Shown here in pieces: positions 1 to 7,714 of a stretch of DNA of 25,589 nucleotides; position 1 is the stretch's first letter, and the number at the start of each line of letters is the position of its first letter. A model generated the notes under the pieces. That model was not told the origin of the DNA. It saw only the letters and a list, made by a program, of their open reading frames with translations, and searched no databases. The DNA is from DATFYI01 sp035315125 (GTDB lineage: Bacteria > Chloroflexota > Anaerolineae > Anaerolineales > Anaerolineaceae). Both the position numbers and the translations under genes were made by a program. Location: NCBI GenBank assembly GCA_035315125.1, contig DATFYI010000264.1, positions 1 to 25,589 on the forward strand. The letters run 5' to 3'.

Positions 1-427
1 GATAAAAAATGCCAATCGGAGCTACCCGCATCGCTCCTCCGTTCGTATCTCCCAACTTACCCGCTTCCAGATAATCCTCCCCTTTAACAATGGCTTCCAA
101 GAACCGCCTTGTCGCCGGACCAATCACGGTGCTCTCCAACATGTTCTTCTGGATAGCCCAATCTTTCATTTTTTTGATGAAAAGTGACTGGTCAAATTTT
201 CCTGCCTCAATCAACACCGCAGCTATGATCAGGCTTTCTTCTGTGTCATCGGTAAATTCGCCTTTGGCCAGACCTCCATGGGCGATTTGTTCTCTAGCTG
301 GGGGTAAAAAGTTGGTAATTTGTCCGTAAACACGTTTTATTTTTTCGGGAGACATAAAAGAAGCCGGCATGCCCATTGCATCCCCGATTGCTGAACCAAT
401 CAGACAGCCGTATGCTCTATTGATCAT
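1..427 (-). CDS. ADP-ribosylglycohydrolase family protein (N-terminal part, cut by window edge)
   Basis: The first 142 codons of a DraG/ADP-ribosylglycohydrolase-like protein are visible; the C-terminus lies beyond base 1. Family hallmarks are the N-terminal glycine-rich stretch GCLIGSAIGDAMG (residues 8-20), the metal-binding TDDTE (59-63) and GDTNGGAMRVAPIG (125-138). The family uses a binuclear Mg2+ or Mn2+ site to hydrolyse N- or O-glycosidic bonds of ADP-ribosyl groups or related ribosyl compounds. The ATG overlaps the TGA of the upstream kinase gene by four bases (ATGA), so the two are probably translationally coupled. No signal peptide is visible, so it should act in the cytoplasm. Family is certain. 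The substrate is unknown; the operon context points to a small ribosyl or nucleoside compound rather than a modified protein, but that is inference. Confidence 0.92.
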   Translation of the reverse strand, partial: MINRAYGCLIGSAIGDAMGMPASFMSPEKIKRVYGQITNFLPPAREQIAHGGLAKGEFTDDTEESLIIAAVLIEAGKFDQSLFIKKMKDWAIQKNMLESTVIGPATRRFLEAIVKGEDYLEAGKLGDTNGGAMRVAPIGIFY

Positions 428-1374
428 GAATTATTGTCCTCGAGTTTTGTAATTAATTGATTTATATCATCCATGGAAAATACCCCATGGGGTCCTTTTA
501 TTGTTGTAGTAATCGCGCCGCAGGCATTCGCCAGGACTGCTGCCTCGTGCAGAGTGTATTCATTCGCCAGCCCATGTATGAAACCTCCGGCAAAACTGTC
601 CCCGGCGCCAGTCGTATCTTTGGAATCCACCGAGAAACCTTTGAGTGTGAAGCTGGACTGGCGGGTGATAATTTCCACGCCCTGACTGCCTTTTTTCACC
701 GCTATTCCTTTAGCACCCTGGGAGAGCAGCCAGCCCAACAGATCTCCGCCGATGGTTATCTTTTTCTGGATTATAGCCAGTTCATTCGAATTGGGTATCA
801 GCCAATCCGAAACCAGTAGCAATTCCCGCAATTGAGCTGTGTCCATCTCGCCTACCAGTGGGCCGGGGTCAAACAAGATCTGGCATCCGTTTGGACGAAG
901 CTGCTGAACCAGCTCAAGAACCACCCTGGCAGTCTGTAAATTCAAAAGGTAGTATCCGGTAATATAGGCAAAGGCAAAATTAGCCTTCAATTGTGGTGGA
1001 ATCATCTCCGGTGAGAACTCAATTTCACAGCCTTTATAGGTAAAGAATGTCCGTTCGCCACTGCGATCCAGGATATTCAGGCAATAACCGGTTTGACCGC
1101 CAGGCACCTTCATCATGCAGGTTGTGGGAATTGCCACCGATTCGATGTAGTGTTCAATTATTGTCCCGGCCTCATCATTGCCAAATTTATTGACGATGTA
1201 AGGCAGGTTCCCCAAGTTTTTCAACGTTAGAGCTACATTGAGGGAGCAGCCTCCCACCCGGTCATAGGATTTTTGAATCAGAGTATCCTGGCCCGCTTCA
1301 GGATAGCGGTCTACCTCAAAATAGCGGTCAAGCAGAACTCCTCCGAGTAATAGGACATTGGCAGGATCATTCAC
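424..1374 (-). CDS. PfkB-family carbohydrate/nucleoside kinase
   Basis: A 316-aa ribokinase-superfamily kinase expected to phosphorylate a sugar or nucleoside hydroxyl with ATP. The N-terminal substrate lid region is followed by a GG motif at residues 41-42 (VGGCSLNVALTLKNLG), and PfkB signature 2, DTTGAGD, lies at 253-259 with the catalytic base Asp259. I chose the GTG start at 1374 because GGAAGAAG lies just upstream and the protein then begins MNDPANVLLLGG, the usual first beta strand. A longer reading frame back to 1449 would run into the ATPase gene and add atypical residues. It follows the ABC importer genes by 28 bases and overlaps the ADP-ribosylglycohydrolase. The kinase plus hydrolase plus GntR set is like E. 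coli YegV/YegU/YegW. Substrate not determinable from sequence. Confidence 0.9.
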   Translation of the reverse strand: MNDPANVLLLGGVLLDRYFEVDRYPEAGQDTLIQKSYDRVGGCSLNVALTLKNLGNLPYIVNKFGNDEAGTIIEHYIESVAIPTTCMMKVPGGQTGYCLNILDRSGERTFFTYKGCEIEFSPEMIPPQLKANFAFAYITGYYLLNLQTARVVLELVQQLRPNGCQILFDPGPLVGEMDTAQLRELLLVSDWLIPNSNELAIIQKKITIGGDLLGWLLSQGAKGIAVKKGSQGVEIITRQSSFTLKGFSVDSKDTTGAGDSFAGGFIHGLANEYTLHEAAVLANACGAITTTIKGPHGVFSMDDINQLITKLEDNNS

Positions 1375-1402
1375 GGTCTTCTTCCATTTTCTCTTTGTAA
1401 GA

Positions 1403-2467
1403 TTAGAGCACCAGGCTGTTATCAGCCTGCCAGCCAAACCACATTTCATCCCCTACGGCAAATATTGCTCCTCGTACTGTGTCGTTTTGAGATTGGATGA
1501 TCCATTCCTTGCCCACAGCCTGAACGCCGTATTGGGTGGTGCCGCCGGCGTAGGTGACCAATGAGATAGTGCCTTTGATAGGAGTATTCTTTGACTGGCT
1601 GGCAGAAATGGTCATCTTTTCCGGACGCACGGCAATGATGTACTTTGAGCCGGTAGCTAGGGATTGGCTTGCTCCAAAATCGAGCAGGTTCCCGTTATCC
1701 AATTGCATGGTGTAAGTGCCATCTTGGGCGGACCGGATACTTCCCTCCATGAAATTGGCCTTGCCGAGAAAGCTCGCTACAAAGGAATCTTTTGGGTGTT
1801 CATAAATGATGTTGGGCTTGTCGAATTGCACTACAGCGCCATCGCGCATAAGGGCCACACGGTCGGACATGGTCAGCGCTTCTTCCTGGTCATGGGTTAC
1901 GAAGATCGTCGTGATACCCACTTCGCGTTGGATCTTCCTTAGCTCTACCTCCATCTCGACGCGCAGTTTTCGGTCTAACGAGCTCAAGCATTCGTCCAGC
2001 AGGAGCAGCCTGGGTTTAATCACAATTGCCCGGGCCAGGGCAACCCGCTGCTGTTGCCCACCCGAAAGCTGGCTAGGCATGCGATGTGCCAAGCCAGGTA
2101 GCTGTACCAGGTTGAGCGCCTCTTCGGCGGCTTTATAGGCGGCTGCTTTGTTGATCTTACGCTGTCGCAGGCCGTACGCTACGTTATCAATAATGGACAT
2201 ATGCGGAAAAAGCGCATAATACTGGAAAACCATGCCCATGTTGCGCCGGTGAGCCGGTACATCGTTGATATCTTCCCCCCCTAGATTAATGACGCCCTGG
2301 TCCGGATGCTCAAAACCAGCAATGAGCATTAGAGCGGTGGTTTTACCACAGCCCGATGGGCCTAATAAAGAGACAAACTCTCCCTCTTCTACTTCCAGCG
2401 AAAGATTTTTAAGTACCGATTTTTCGCCATAACGAAAACAAAGGTCACGGATGCTTAACAAGCTCAT
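1403..2467 (-). CDS. ABC transporter ATP-binding protein, PotA/CysA type
   Basis: A 354-aa importer ATPase. Walker A GPSGCGKT is at residues 36-43, the Q-loop glutamine at 82, signature LSGGQ at 134-138, Walker B LLLLDE at 154-159, D-loop SLD shortly after, and the H-loop histidine at 192 (FVTHDQEEA). Residues from about 240 onward form a TOBE-type accessory domain, as usual in spermidine/putrescine, iron and phosphonate importers. Residue 160, after the catalytic glutamate, is Cys rather than the more common Pro; this is tolerated in the family. The ATG at 2467 is preceded by GGAG at a good distance. It is the third type of transporter component in the operon, 61 bases after the second permease, and powers that transporter at the inner face of the membrane. 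Confidence 0.95.
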   Translation of the reverse strand: MSLLSIRDLCFRYGEKSVLKNLSLEVEEGEFVSLLGPSGCGKTTALMLIAGFEHPDQGVINLGGEDINDVPAHRRNMGMVFQYYALFPHMSIIDNVAYGLRQRKINKAAAYKAAEEALNLVQLPGLAHRMPSQLSGGQQQRVALARAIVIKPRLLLLDECLSSLDRKLRVEMEVELRKIQREVGITTIFVTHDQEEALTMSDRVALMRDGAVVQFDKPNIIYEHPKDSFVASFLGKANFMEGSIRSAQDGTYTMQLDNGNLLDFGASQSLATGSKYIIAVRPEKMTISASQSKNTPIKGTISLVTYAGGTTQYGVQAVGKEWIIQSQNDTVRGAIFAVGDEMWFGWQADNSLVL

Positions 2468-2528
2468 TGCTCAAACTCCGCTAGCTGTTTATTGATTGGA
2501 AGCCACATTTTCGTGCTCTGCAATCGGG

Positions 2529-3356
2529 TTATTCCTCTGGAATCTCAGCCGGTTTCCTGCGCGTCAGTGATAAAAGGCTTACTAAAATGATGCCAACTAA
2601 AAGAAGCATGGAGGATATGGCGGCAGCGGAAGGATCAAGTGTCTCCCGCAACTGCTGAAAGATTGCTACCGGAACGGTACTGACTCGCGGTGAAGACAGG
2701 AATGAGGCGATTACCACCTCATCCCACGAGGTCATGAATGCGAAGATTAATCCCGATAGAATGCCGGGTAAGATGAGTGGAAATGTAATTGTCATGAACG
2801 TGGTAACCGGTGAAGCGCCCAGGTTCTTGGCTGCCAGCTCCAGGGTTTTGTCCAGGTTGGCAAGACTGGCCCGTACCAGGATAAATGGAAGAGGAATTGC
2901 GATTACAATATCCGCCAGCACAAGCCCGGTAATTGTTCCTACCAACTTACCACCGATCACAATGGCTCCAAGCGACCAGCCTTTCGCCCAAACAAAATAC
3001 ATCCCTGTGGCAAGCACAACTGCCGGCACAATCATCGGAGCTATAAACAAAGTCGAGATCAAATTACTGCCACGTATCTTGGAACGAACCAGCGCAAATG
3101 CAGCCAGTGTACCGATTGAGGTAGAAATTAAGGAAGACAAAACTGCCACTGTAATACTGACCGGCAATCGGTCCTGCCATTTTGCCTCACTGATTACAGC
3201 CTGGTACCATTTCAAGCCAAAGCCCACTGGTGGAAACCCAAGGGTGTCCGATGTTGTGAAACTCATGGCAACCGAAATGATTATCGGCGCCAACAGGATG
3301 ATCACAACGATAAAGGAGAATACAGTTGCCAGGTAGCTTGATCGCCGGCGGTTCAT
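2529..3356 (-). CDS. ABC transporter permease, PotC type
   Basis: A 275-aa inner-membrane permease with about six hydrophobic helices. The cytoplasmic EAA loop that contacts the ATPase is LAAKNLGASPVTTFMTITFP, roughly residues 173-192. The Ser/Thr-rich helix after MNRRRSSYL and the block SFTTSDTLGFPPVGFGLKWY resemble the second permease of polyamine-type importers (PotC/PotI). The start codon shares one base with the stop of the upstream permease (TAATG), and GGGGAG lies before it, so the two permeases are translationally coupled. Polyamine-type permease folds also serve other organic substrates, so the name describes the family and not the cargo. Confidence 0.92.
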   Translation of the reverse strand: MNRRRSSYLATVFSFIVVIILLAPIIISVAMSFTTSDTLGFPPVGFGLKWYQAVISEAKWQDRLPVSITVAVLSSLISTSIGTLAAFALVRSKIRGSNLISTLFIAPMIVPAVVLATGMYFVWAKGWSLGAIVIGGKLVGTITGLVLADIVIAIPLPFILVRASLANLDKTLELAAKNLGASPVTTFMTITFPLILPGILSGLIFAFMTSWDEVVIASFLSSPRVSTVPVAIFQQLRETLDPSAAAISSMLLLVGIILVSLLSLTRRKPAEIPEE

Positions 3357-4243
3357 TATTTACTCCCCGTCGATTGGCTGAAGGCTTTGTCTATGTTAAT
3401 GAAGATAGAAGCAACCAGAATTGTACCCAGGGTCAAAATGAGCAGGATAACACCGATTGCCGCACCGTAACCGAACTCGGCTTGCAGTTGAACCCAGTTT
3501 GAGATATCCTGGCTCAGGAATAATTGACCTCCTCCCCCCAGCAGTTGGGGCACAACGTAATAACCCAGGGAAGACACAAAAACAATCAGGCAGCCTGCCA
3601 ACAAACCGGGAAAAGTCAAAGGGAAGAAAATATCAAGAAAGACTCGCAGCGGTGTGGCACCGAGCCCTTCACCAGCCAGAAGAAGTTTTTTATTGATCTG
3701 AACCATGTTGTTATACAATGGCAGTACCATAAATGGTAATTCCATGCTGATAATACCCACGGAAACTGCAAACTGGTTGCGAATCAAGGGCAGAGGCTGT
3801 GTTATCAGCCCAATGGATATTAACGTCTGGTTGATCAAACCTGTGTCGCGTAAAATTGCCTGAAGCGAAAATGTTCGCACTAAAATGCTGACACCCATCG
3901 GTAAAACGACTGCCACCATCAGAAGGCGAGATATCAGCCTGGATGATATCGTCATCGTATAAGCATAGATGTATCCTACAATTGCACACAGGATAGTAGC
4001 AATAAAAGACACTTTCATCGTAGTAACTAAAGACGTTATCTCCGATGATGTCTGGAAAAACCGCTGGTAGTTAACAAAGCCTACCGATGGATCTGTGAAA
4101 CTGAAAAAGACCATCTGACCGAGCGGCCAAAGGAAAAGGATAAGGATGGCCAGTAAGCCCGGTACCAGCAGCAAAGCTGCTGAAGGGCGCAAGGCCCTCC
4201 CAACGGTTCGGGAGGACCTTGCGGCGAATTCATGCATCGACAT
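3356..4243 (-). CDS. ABC transporter permease, PotB type
   Basis: A 295-aa inner-membrane permease with about six helices. The first helix (about residues 20-45, LLLVPGLLAILILFLWPLGQM) is followed by an extracytoplasmic loop with FTDPSVGFVNYQRFF, typical of PotB/PotH. The EAA loop is LAGEGLGATPLRVFLDIFFP. It starts six bases after the binding-protein gene; the end of that gene (GGAAAGG) can serve as ribosome binding site. A second ATG lies two codons downstream (4237), so the exact start is uncertain by two residues. It pairs with the PotC-type permease as a heterodimeric channel. Confidence 0.92.
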   Translation of the reverse strand: MSMHEFAARSSRTVGRALRPSAALLLVPGLLAILILFLWPLGQMVFFSFTDPSVGFVNYQRFFQTSSEITSLVTTMKVSFIATILCAIVGYIYAYTMTISSRLISRLLMVAVVLPMGVSILVRTFSLQAILRDTGLINQTLISIGLITQPLPLIRNQFAVSVGIISMELPFMVLPLYNNMVQINKKLLLAGEGLGATPLRVFLDIFFPLTFPGLLAGCLIVFVSSLGYYVVPQLLGGGGQLFLSQDISNWVQLQAEFGYGAAIGVILLILTLGTILVASIFINIDKAFSQSTGSK

Positions 4244-4248
4244 GCCTG

Positions 4249-5331
4249 TTACTTACCTTTCCAGCTATTGAAAGCATTGGAAATCTCATCTACGTGCTGT
4301 GCAACATAGCTGGCAATATCCGGGTTGCTTGAGACGACGTAGCGTTGATCCAGGTGGCTAGTGGGGAAATCACTGGCCTTGGCCGGATTGATTGTGGCCT
4401 TCGTATTGGAAGGCGCGCCAGTTTCGCACATTGTGAACAATCCATTGACGTCCTTACTGACATCATTTGCAATAAACTTCATGGCTGTCGCCTTATTCGG
4501 ATCGCCCTTCGGGATACCGATATAATCTGCCTGGATAATCTGCCCATCCCACAGGATGTTAACCGGGGCGCCGCCGTCACGACTTGATGTGATGCGATTG
4601 GCATACAGTTGAATGAACCGGACTTCACCTGTGGTCAGCAGATTCTGACCGGCGCTGCCAGTATCATACCAGACAATATCCTGCTTAATGGTGTCCAGTT
4701 TCTTGAACGCCCGATTATAATCCAGTGGCAACAATTTATCCGGTGCAACGCCGTCAGCTAGCAGAGCGCCAATTATGACTGTGGTATAGTCCCAACTGAC
4801 CAGGCCTCTTTTTCCGGGGAAATTTGTCGTATCAAAGAAATCTTCCCATTTGGTCGGTGCGGCGCCTTTATCTGTGCGATAGCCGAATGCAAAGGAGAAC
4901 AAATCCTGCGCAACGGCATACTTTGTAAAGGTTCCAGGCACGAGTTCCGACTGGTTAATCTGAGTGTAATCAATCGGTTCCAGGTATTTGGCGCCTAGGG
5001 GATCTACTACAAATCCTACCGAGGGGAAAACGACGTCCTCTGTATAGTTGCTGGTATCAACCATTGCACGCAACTGGCCATCATCTACTGCTGGACCTTC
5101 AATTACTTTCACGCCGTATTTTTGTGTGAACGTATCCTCAAAGGCCTTCGCACTGCAGGTGCCCCAGTCACCGCCGGTGTTCGTATAAACAATTGATTTT
5201 GCAAGCGGCGCGGCTGCCGTGGTCGGCGTAGCAACCGGGGCAGTTGTCGGTGCAGCGGCGGTTGGTGCACATGCAGTTACCACAAGAATCATCACAATCG
5301 CAACGAGTACAGCAAATTTGGGCTTGAACAT
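4249..5331 (-). CDS. Substrate-binding lipoprotein of a PotABCD-type ABC importer
   Basis: A 360-aa extracellular binding lipoprotein. The signal peptide ends in a lipobox with Cys21 (LVVTAC), followed by an Ala/Pro/Thr linker to about residue 42, a style common in Chloroflexota. The mature part reads as a type-2 periplasmic binding fold of the spermidine/putrescine, iron or thiamine group: IVYTNTGGDWG as first strand, then FSFAFGYRTDKG and PTKWEDFFD, and later EVRFIQLYANRI. AAAGGAG sits before the ATG. As first gene of the importer operon it should be the most abundant product. Cargo cannot be read from sequence; the downstream kinase and ADP-ribosylglycohydrolase argue for a ribosyl or nucleoside compound rather than a polyamine. 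Confidence 0.92.
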   Translation of the reverse strand: MFKPKFAVLVAIVMILVVTACAPTAAAPTTAPVATPTTAAAPLAKSIVYTNTGGDWGTCSAKAFEDTFTQKYGVKVIEGPAVDDGQLRAMVDTSNYTEDVVFPSVGFVVDPLGAKYLEPIDYTQINQSELVPGTFTKYAVAQDLFSFAFGYRTDKGAAPTKWEDFFDTTNFPGKRGLVSWDYTTVIIGALLADGVAPDKLLPLDYNRAFKKLDTIKQDIVWYDTGSAGQNLLTTGEVRFIQLYANRITSSRDGGAPVNILWDGQIIQADYIGIPKGDPNKATAMKFIANDVSKDVNGLFTMCETGAPSNTKATINPAKASDFPTSHLDQRYVVSSNPDIASYVAQHVDEISNAFNSWKGK

Positions 5332-5433
5332 AGCGCTTTTTCTCCTTTTATAATCTTAGTATTTTGGGTTGAAGCATTTAGCAAAATTGAACAAACACAG
5401 GTTTGGTTGATCATTCTGGCTGTTGCTATTACG

Positions 5434-5447
5434 TGCACCTCCTTTTT
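5434..5447 (-). promoter_or_regulatory. Strong Shine-Dalgarno-like element in the 5' leader, far from the start codon
   Basis: Reading on the minus strand, AAAAAGGAGGTGCA lies about 100 bases upstream of the binding-protein ATG, which has its own AAAGGAG. No convincing gene follows it: the only reading frame has weak starts and runs into the binding-protein gene. The element can also fold with CCTTTTT just upstream (stem of 7, loop of 8). A mirror case is at 20197-20209. It could be an mRNA-stabilising ribosome-binding element or a relic. Confidence 0.4.
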
Positions 5448-5483
5448 ATTTTTGAAAAAAGGTCTATTATTTTTATTTAGTCT

Positions 5484-5512
5484 TTTATATATGGGGCCAG
5501 TAAAAAATTCAA
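5484..5512 (-). promoter_or_regulatory. Sigma-70-like promoter of the region A ABC operon
   Basis: On the minus strand a -35 box TTGAAT (5507-5512) is followed after exactly 17 bases by a -10 box TATAAA (5484-5489). Transcription would start near 5477, giving a leader of about 145 bases before the binding-protein gene. No copy of the GTATAC half-site seen in front of the GntR gene is apparent here, so control by that regulator is not proven by the sequence. Confidence 0.55.
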
Positions 5513-5576
5513 TATTTTCTGAAACTTTAATAACCACAGCATCTTCTTACTTATTGCAAAGCAAAAAAACAAATAC

Positions 5577-6290
5577 CTAGATATTTATCCGGGTGGCAAG
5601 TTTAAAGTCAATGTTCGGGCTGTAGATCACCTGTGTTAATTCGACCTGCAAATTATTTTCGCTAGATACATTTCCCTTTACCATCAGGAGCGGGAGATTT
5701 TCAGAAACACCAAAAATATTTGCAATGCGGCGATCAATAATGTGTGGCTTGATCAATAATTCAACAATGCTTGGAGCAATGCCATATTCTTTTCTCATGA
5801 CATCGTACAAAGACCTCTTCTCAAAATCATAGGCCATTATCCCGGGAAACAAATCCAGCGGGATGCAAGATGTATCTAGTGTTAAGTAGAGTACTACGCC
5901 ATCTTCTTTGATGCCGCGCGCTCTTTCAAGTTTATAGTATTGTTTATCGTTGATGGAAATTACTTCTGCGGTCAAAATTTTCGAGGTTGGGATCTTGCCC
6001 TTTTTCTGAACATAATCGGTGAAACCGGTAAAATTCCATATACTGTAATGAACAGGATTCAGGCAGACAAAAGTGCCTTTGCCATGTTCCTTGCGTAGGA
6101 GATTCTCATTGACCAGCTCGGAAATCGACCTTCTTACAGTGGTGCGGGTAATGTGATATGTTTCAGCAAGTTGAGTTTCTGAAGGAATCATCCCATTCTC
6201 GCCAAATTCCCCGTTCATGATGGAGGTTTTTAAGATATTCTTTAGTTGAAGGTAAATCGGAATCATGCTGTTCTTTTCGAGCACAGGCAC
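5577..6290 (-). CDS. GntR-family transcriptional regulator with UTRA domain
   Basis: A 237-aa HutC-subfamily regulator. The winged helix-turn-helix covers residues about 10-75 (PIYLQLKNIL, then IPSETQLAETYHITRTTVRRSISELV and the wing EHGKGTFV), followed by a UTRA effector domain from about 90 to 230. UTRA domains bind small ligands such as sugars, sugar phosphates or histidine derivatives. The start is a GTG at 6290 behind AAAAGGGACG; an ATG eight codons in (6266) is the alternative. It lies 245 bases upstream of the ABC operon on the same strand with its own promoter, so it is probably the local, self-regulating controller. E. coli YegW, next to an ADP-ribosylglycohydrolase and a PfkB kinase, is a comparable neighbour set. 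Confidence 0.92.
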   Translation of the reverse strand: MPVLEKNSMIPIYLQLKNILKTSIMNGEFGENGMIPSETQLAETYHITRTTVRRSISELVNENLLRKEHGKGTFVCLNPVHYSIWNFTGFTDYVQKKGKIPTSKILTAEVISINDKQYYKLERARGIKEDGVVLYLTLDTSCIPLDLFPGIMAYDFEKRSLYDVMRKEYGIAPSIVELLIKPHIIDRRIANIFGVSENLPLLMVKGNVSSENNLQVELTQVIYSPNIDFKLATRINI

Positions 6291-6317
6291 CGTCCCTTTT
6301 TTTTATCAACTTGAGTA

Positions 6318-6358
6318 CATGTGTATACAAGTATACGACATGACAAATACAAAGTCAA
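6318..6358 (-). promoter_or_regulatory. Promoter of the GntR gene with overlapping operator palindrome
   Basis: On the minus strand TTGACT (-35, 6353-6358) and TATACT (-10, 6330-6335) are separated by 17 bases. A near-perfect palindrome at 6318-6342 covers the -10 box: outer arms CATGT/ACATG enclose two GTATAC boxes separated by two bases, with one extra base in one arm. GntR-family dimers bind such inverted repeats, so autorepression is the simplest reading. Confidence 0.75.
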
Positions 6359-6395
6359 GTAGTGTTTTCTAAGATCCCTATTTGATATATATTCA

Positions 6396-6412
6396 GGCTA
6401 TATCATATAGCC
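6396..6412 (-). terminator. Hairpin after the second Nramp gene, possible weak terminator
   Basis: A perfect 7-bp stem (GGCTATA/TATAGCC) with a 3-base loop sits eight bases after the last stop codon of the magnesium operon. There is no clean run of T after it, so termination here is only suggested by position. It also lies upstream of the GntR promoter on the same strand, where readthrough would have to be limited. Confidence 0.35.
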
Positions 6413-6420
6413 AAAGGTCT

Positions 6421-7704
6421 CTACAAATTAAACACTGTTGCCGCAATGGTCAGAATAGACGCAATGAAAATGACCACTGCGGAGATGGTTGTAAAGTATT
6501 TTTGAAAGGCGCTATTGACATATTCTTTCATGATTTTTTTGTTGCTGGTCAGGTTGAGCAAATAATAAAAGACCAGCGGCAGCACCATTGCATTTAAGGC
6601 CTGGGTGGCAATGACAAGCTGGAACAAAGTGACATTCGGGAGTGCGATGGCAATACCGGCCACCAGCAATTGCAACAGGAAGATGATATAAAATTGTCTG
6701 CTCTGACGGAAATTGCTATCCAGGCTGCCAGAAATTCCAAAAAATTCCGAATATGCATAGGCAGTCGAGAGCGAGACAATCACAATGCCCATAAAACCGG
6801 CATTTAAAATTCCGATTGCAAATAAAACACCCGCCAGATGACCTGCAAAGGGTTGGATGGCCAGGGCAGCCTGTTCGCCGGATTCCAGTGGAATATGGTG
6901 TACATAAAGGGTAGCAGCCGTGGCCACGATCATAAAAAATGAGAAAAAATCGGTTAAAAATGCGCCCCAATAGGTTTCAACCTGGGAATAGGCGATTTTA
7001 CTGGTTTCGATCTTTTTATCAAAGGCAAAACTGCTGATAAAAAATTGGCCCCAGGGCGTAACGGTGGTACCCAGTACGCCCATCCCAATTAACAAATAAT
7101 TGGTCAAATAGTCTTTGGTGAAGGCCACACCGTGTGGATAGACCAGGTTGGAAACCGCCAGCCCCCAATCCGGTTTGGCCATGAAGGCTGAAACGATGTA
7201 CGACAGATAAAACAGGCTCGAGATCAACATGATGTTCTGGGTCAGTTTGTAGTTCCCACGTGTGACAAAAATAAAGATCAGGACAATCATGAACACCACC
7301 GCCGGAACTTGCGGGATATTCAACATCGTACTGGTAGTCTTGACCGCTGCCAGATCTACGATGATGGTGCCCATGTTGGCGATCAACAGGCTGATAAAAA
7401 TAAACATGGAGACCTTGACGCCCCAGCGCTCGCGGATCAGGTCTGCCAGGCCCTTGCGGGTGATCAGGGTTAATCTCATGCCCATTTCCTGGGTAACTGC
7501 CAGCAGGATTGTGATGATTCCCAGTAAAAACAGGATCGGGTAGCCCAACTGGGCGCCGGCAATCGAATAAGTGGCTACCCCGGAGGCGTCATTATCCGCC
7601 ATGGCGGTGATGGTGGCAGGACCAAATACTGAAAGAAACACCAGTAACCTGCTGAAAACGCCAACATACGGGCTAAAACCTGATTTCTTGAGTTGATCGC
7701 TCAT
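6421..7704 (-). CDS. Nramp-related (NRMT-type) Mg2+ transporter, second copy
   Basis: A 427-aa SLC11/Nramp-fold membrane protein with about 11 helices. The first helix carries ADNDASG (residues 36-42) where Mn/Fe Nramps have DPGN, and the sixth has TVTPWGQ (214-220) where they have A-x-x-M-P-H. Loss of the metal-ligand Met, and of the Asn of DPGN, is what distinguishes Nramp-related Mg2+ transporters such as those described in Clostridium and Eggerthella from transition-metal transporters. It is the last gene of an operon headed by a Mg2+ riboswitch and follows the MgtE-N/CBS gene by ten bases. It is a clear but diverged paralogue of the first transporter in the operon. Transport of Mg2+ is inferred from motif and riboswitch. 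Confidence 0.88.
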   Translation of the reverse strand: MSDQLKKSGFSPYVGVFSRLLVFLSVFGPATITAMADNDASGVATYSIAGAQLGYPILFLLGIITILLAVTQEMGMRLTLITRKGLADLIRERWGVKVSMFIFISLLIANMGTIIVDLAAVKTTSTMLNIPQVPAVVFMIVLIFIFVTRGNYKLTQNIMLISSLFYLSYIVSAFMAKPDWGLAVSNLVYPHGVAFTKDYLTNYLLIGMGVLGTTVTPWGQFFISSFAFDKKIETSKIAYSQVETYWGAFLTDFFSFFMIVATAATLYVHHIPLESGEQAALAIQPFAGHLAGVLFAIGILNAGFMGIVIVSLSTAYAYSEFFGISGSLDSNFRQSRQFYIIFLLQLLVAGIAIALPNVTLFQLVIATQALNAMVLPLVFYYLLNLTSNKKIMKEYVNSAFQKYFTTISAVVIFIASILTIAATVFNL

Positions 7705-7714
7705 GCTTGCAATA

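Noticed and set aside
2734..3336. 200-codon open frame on the plus strand, antisense to the PotC-type permease
   Set aside because: The permease on the opposite strand has clear family motifs and operon coupling; the antisense frame lacks a ribosome site and recognisable protein features.
5292..5537. 81-codon minus-strand frame in the leader of the PotD-like gene
   Set aside because: It overlaps the start of the lipoprotein gene in another frame; its composition is unlike a protein, and the strong Shine-Dalgarno within it lies inside the frame with no properly spaced start.
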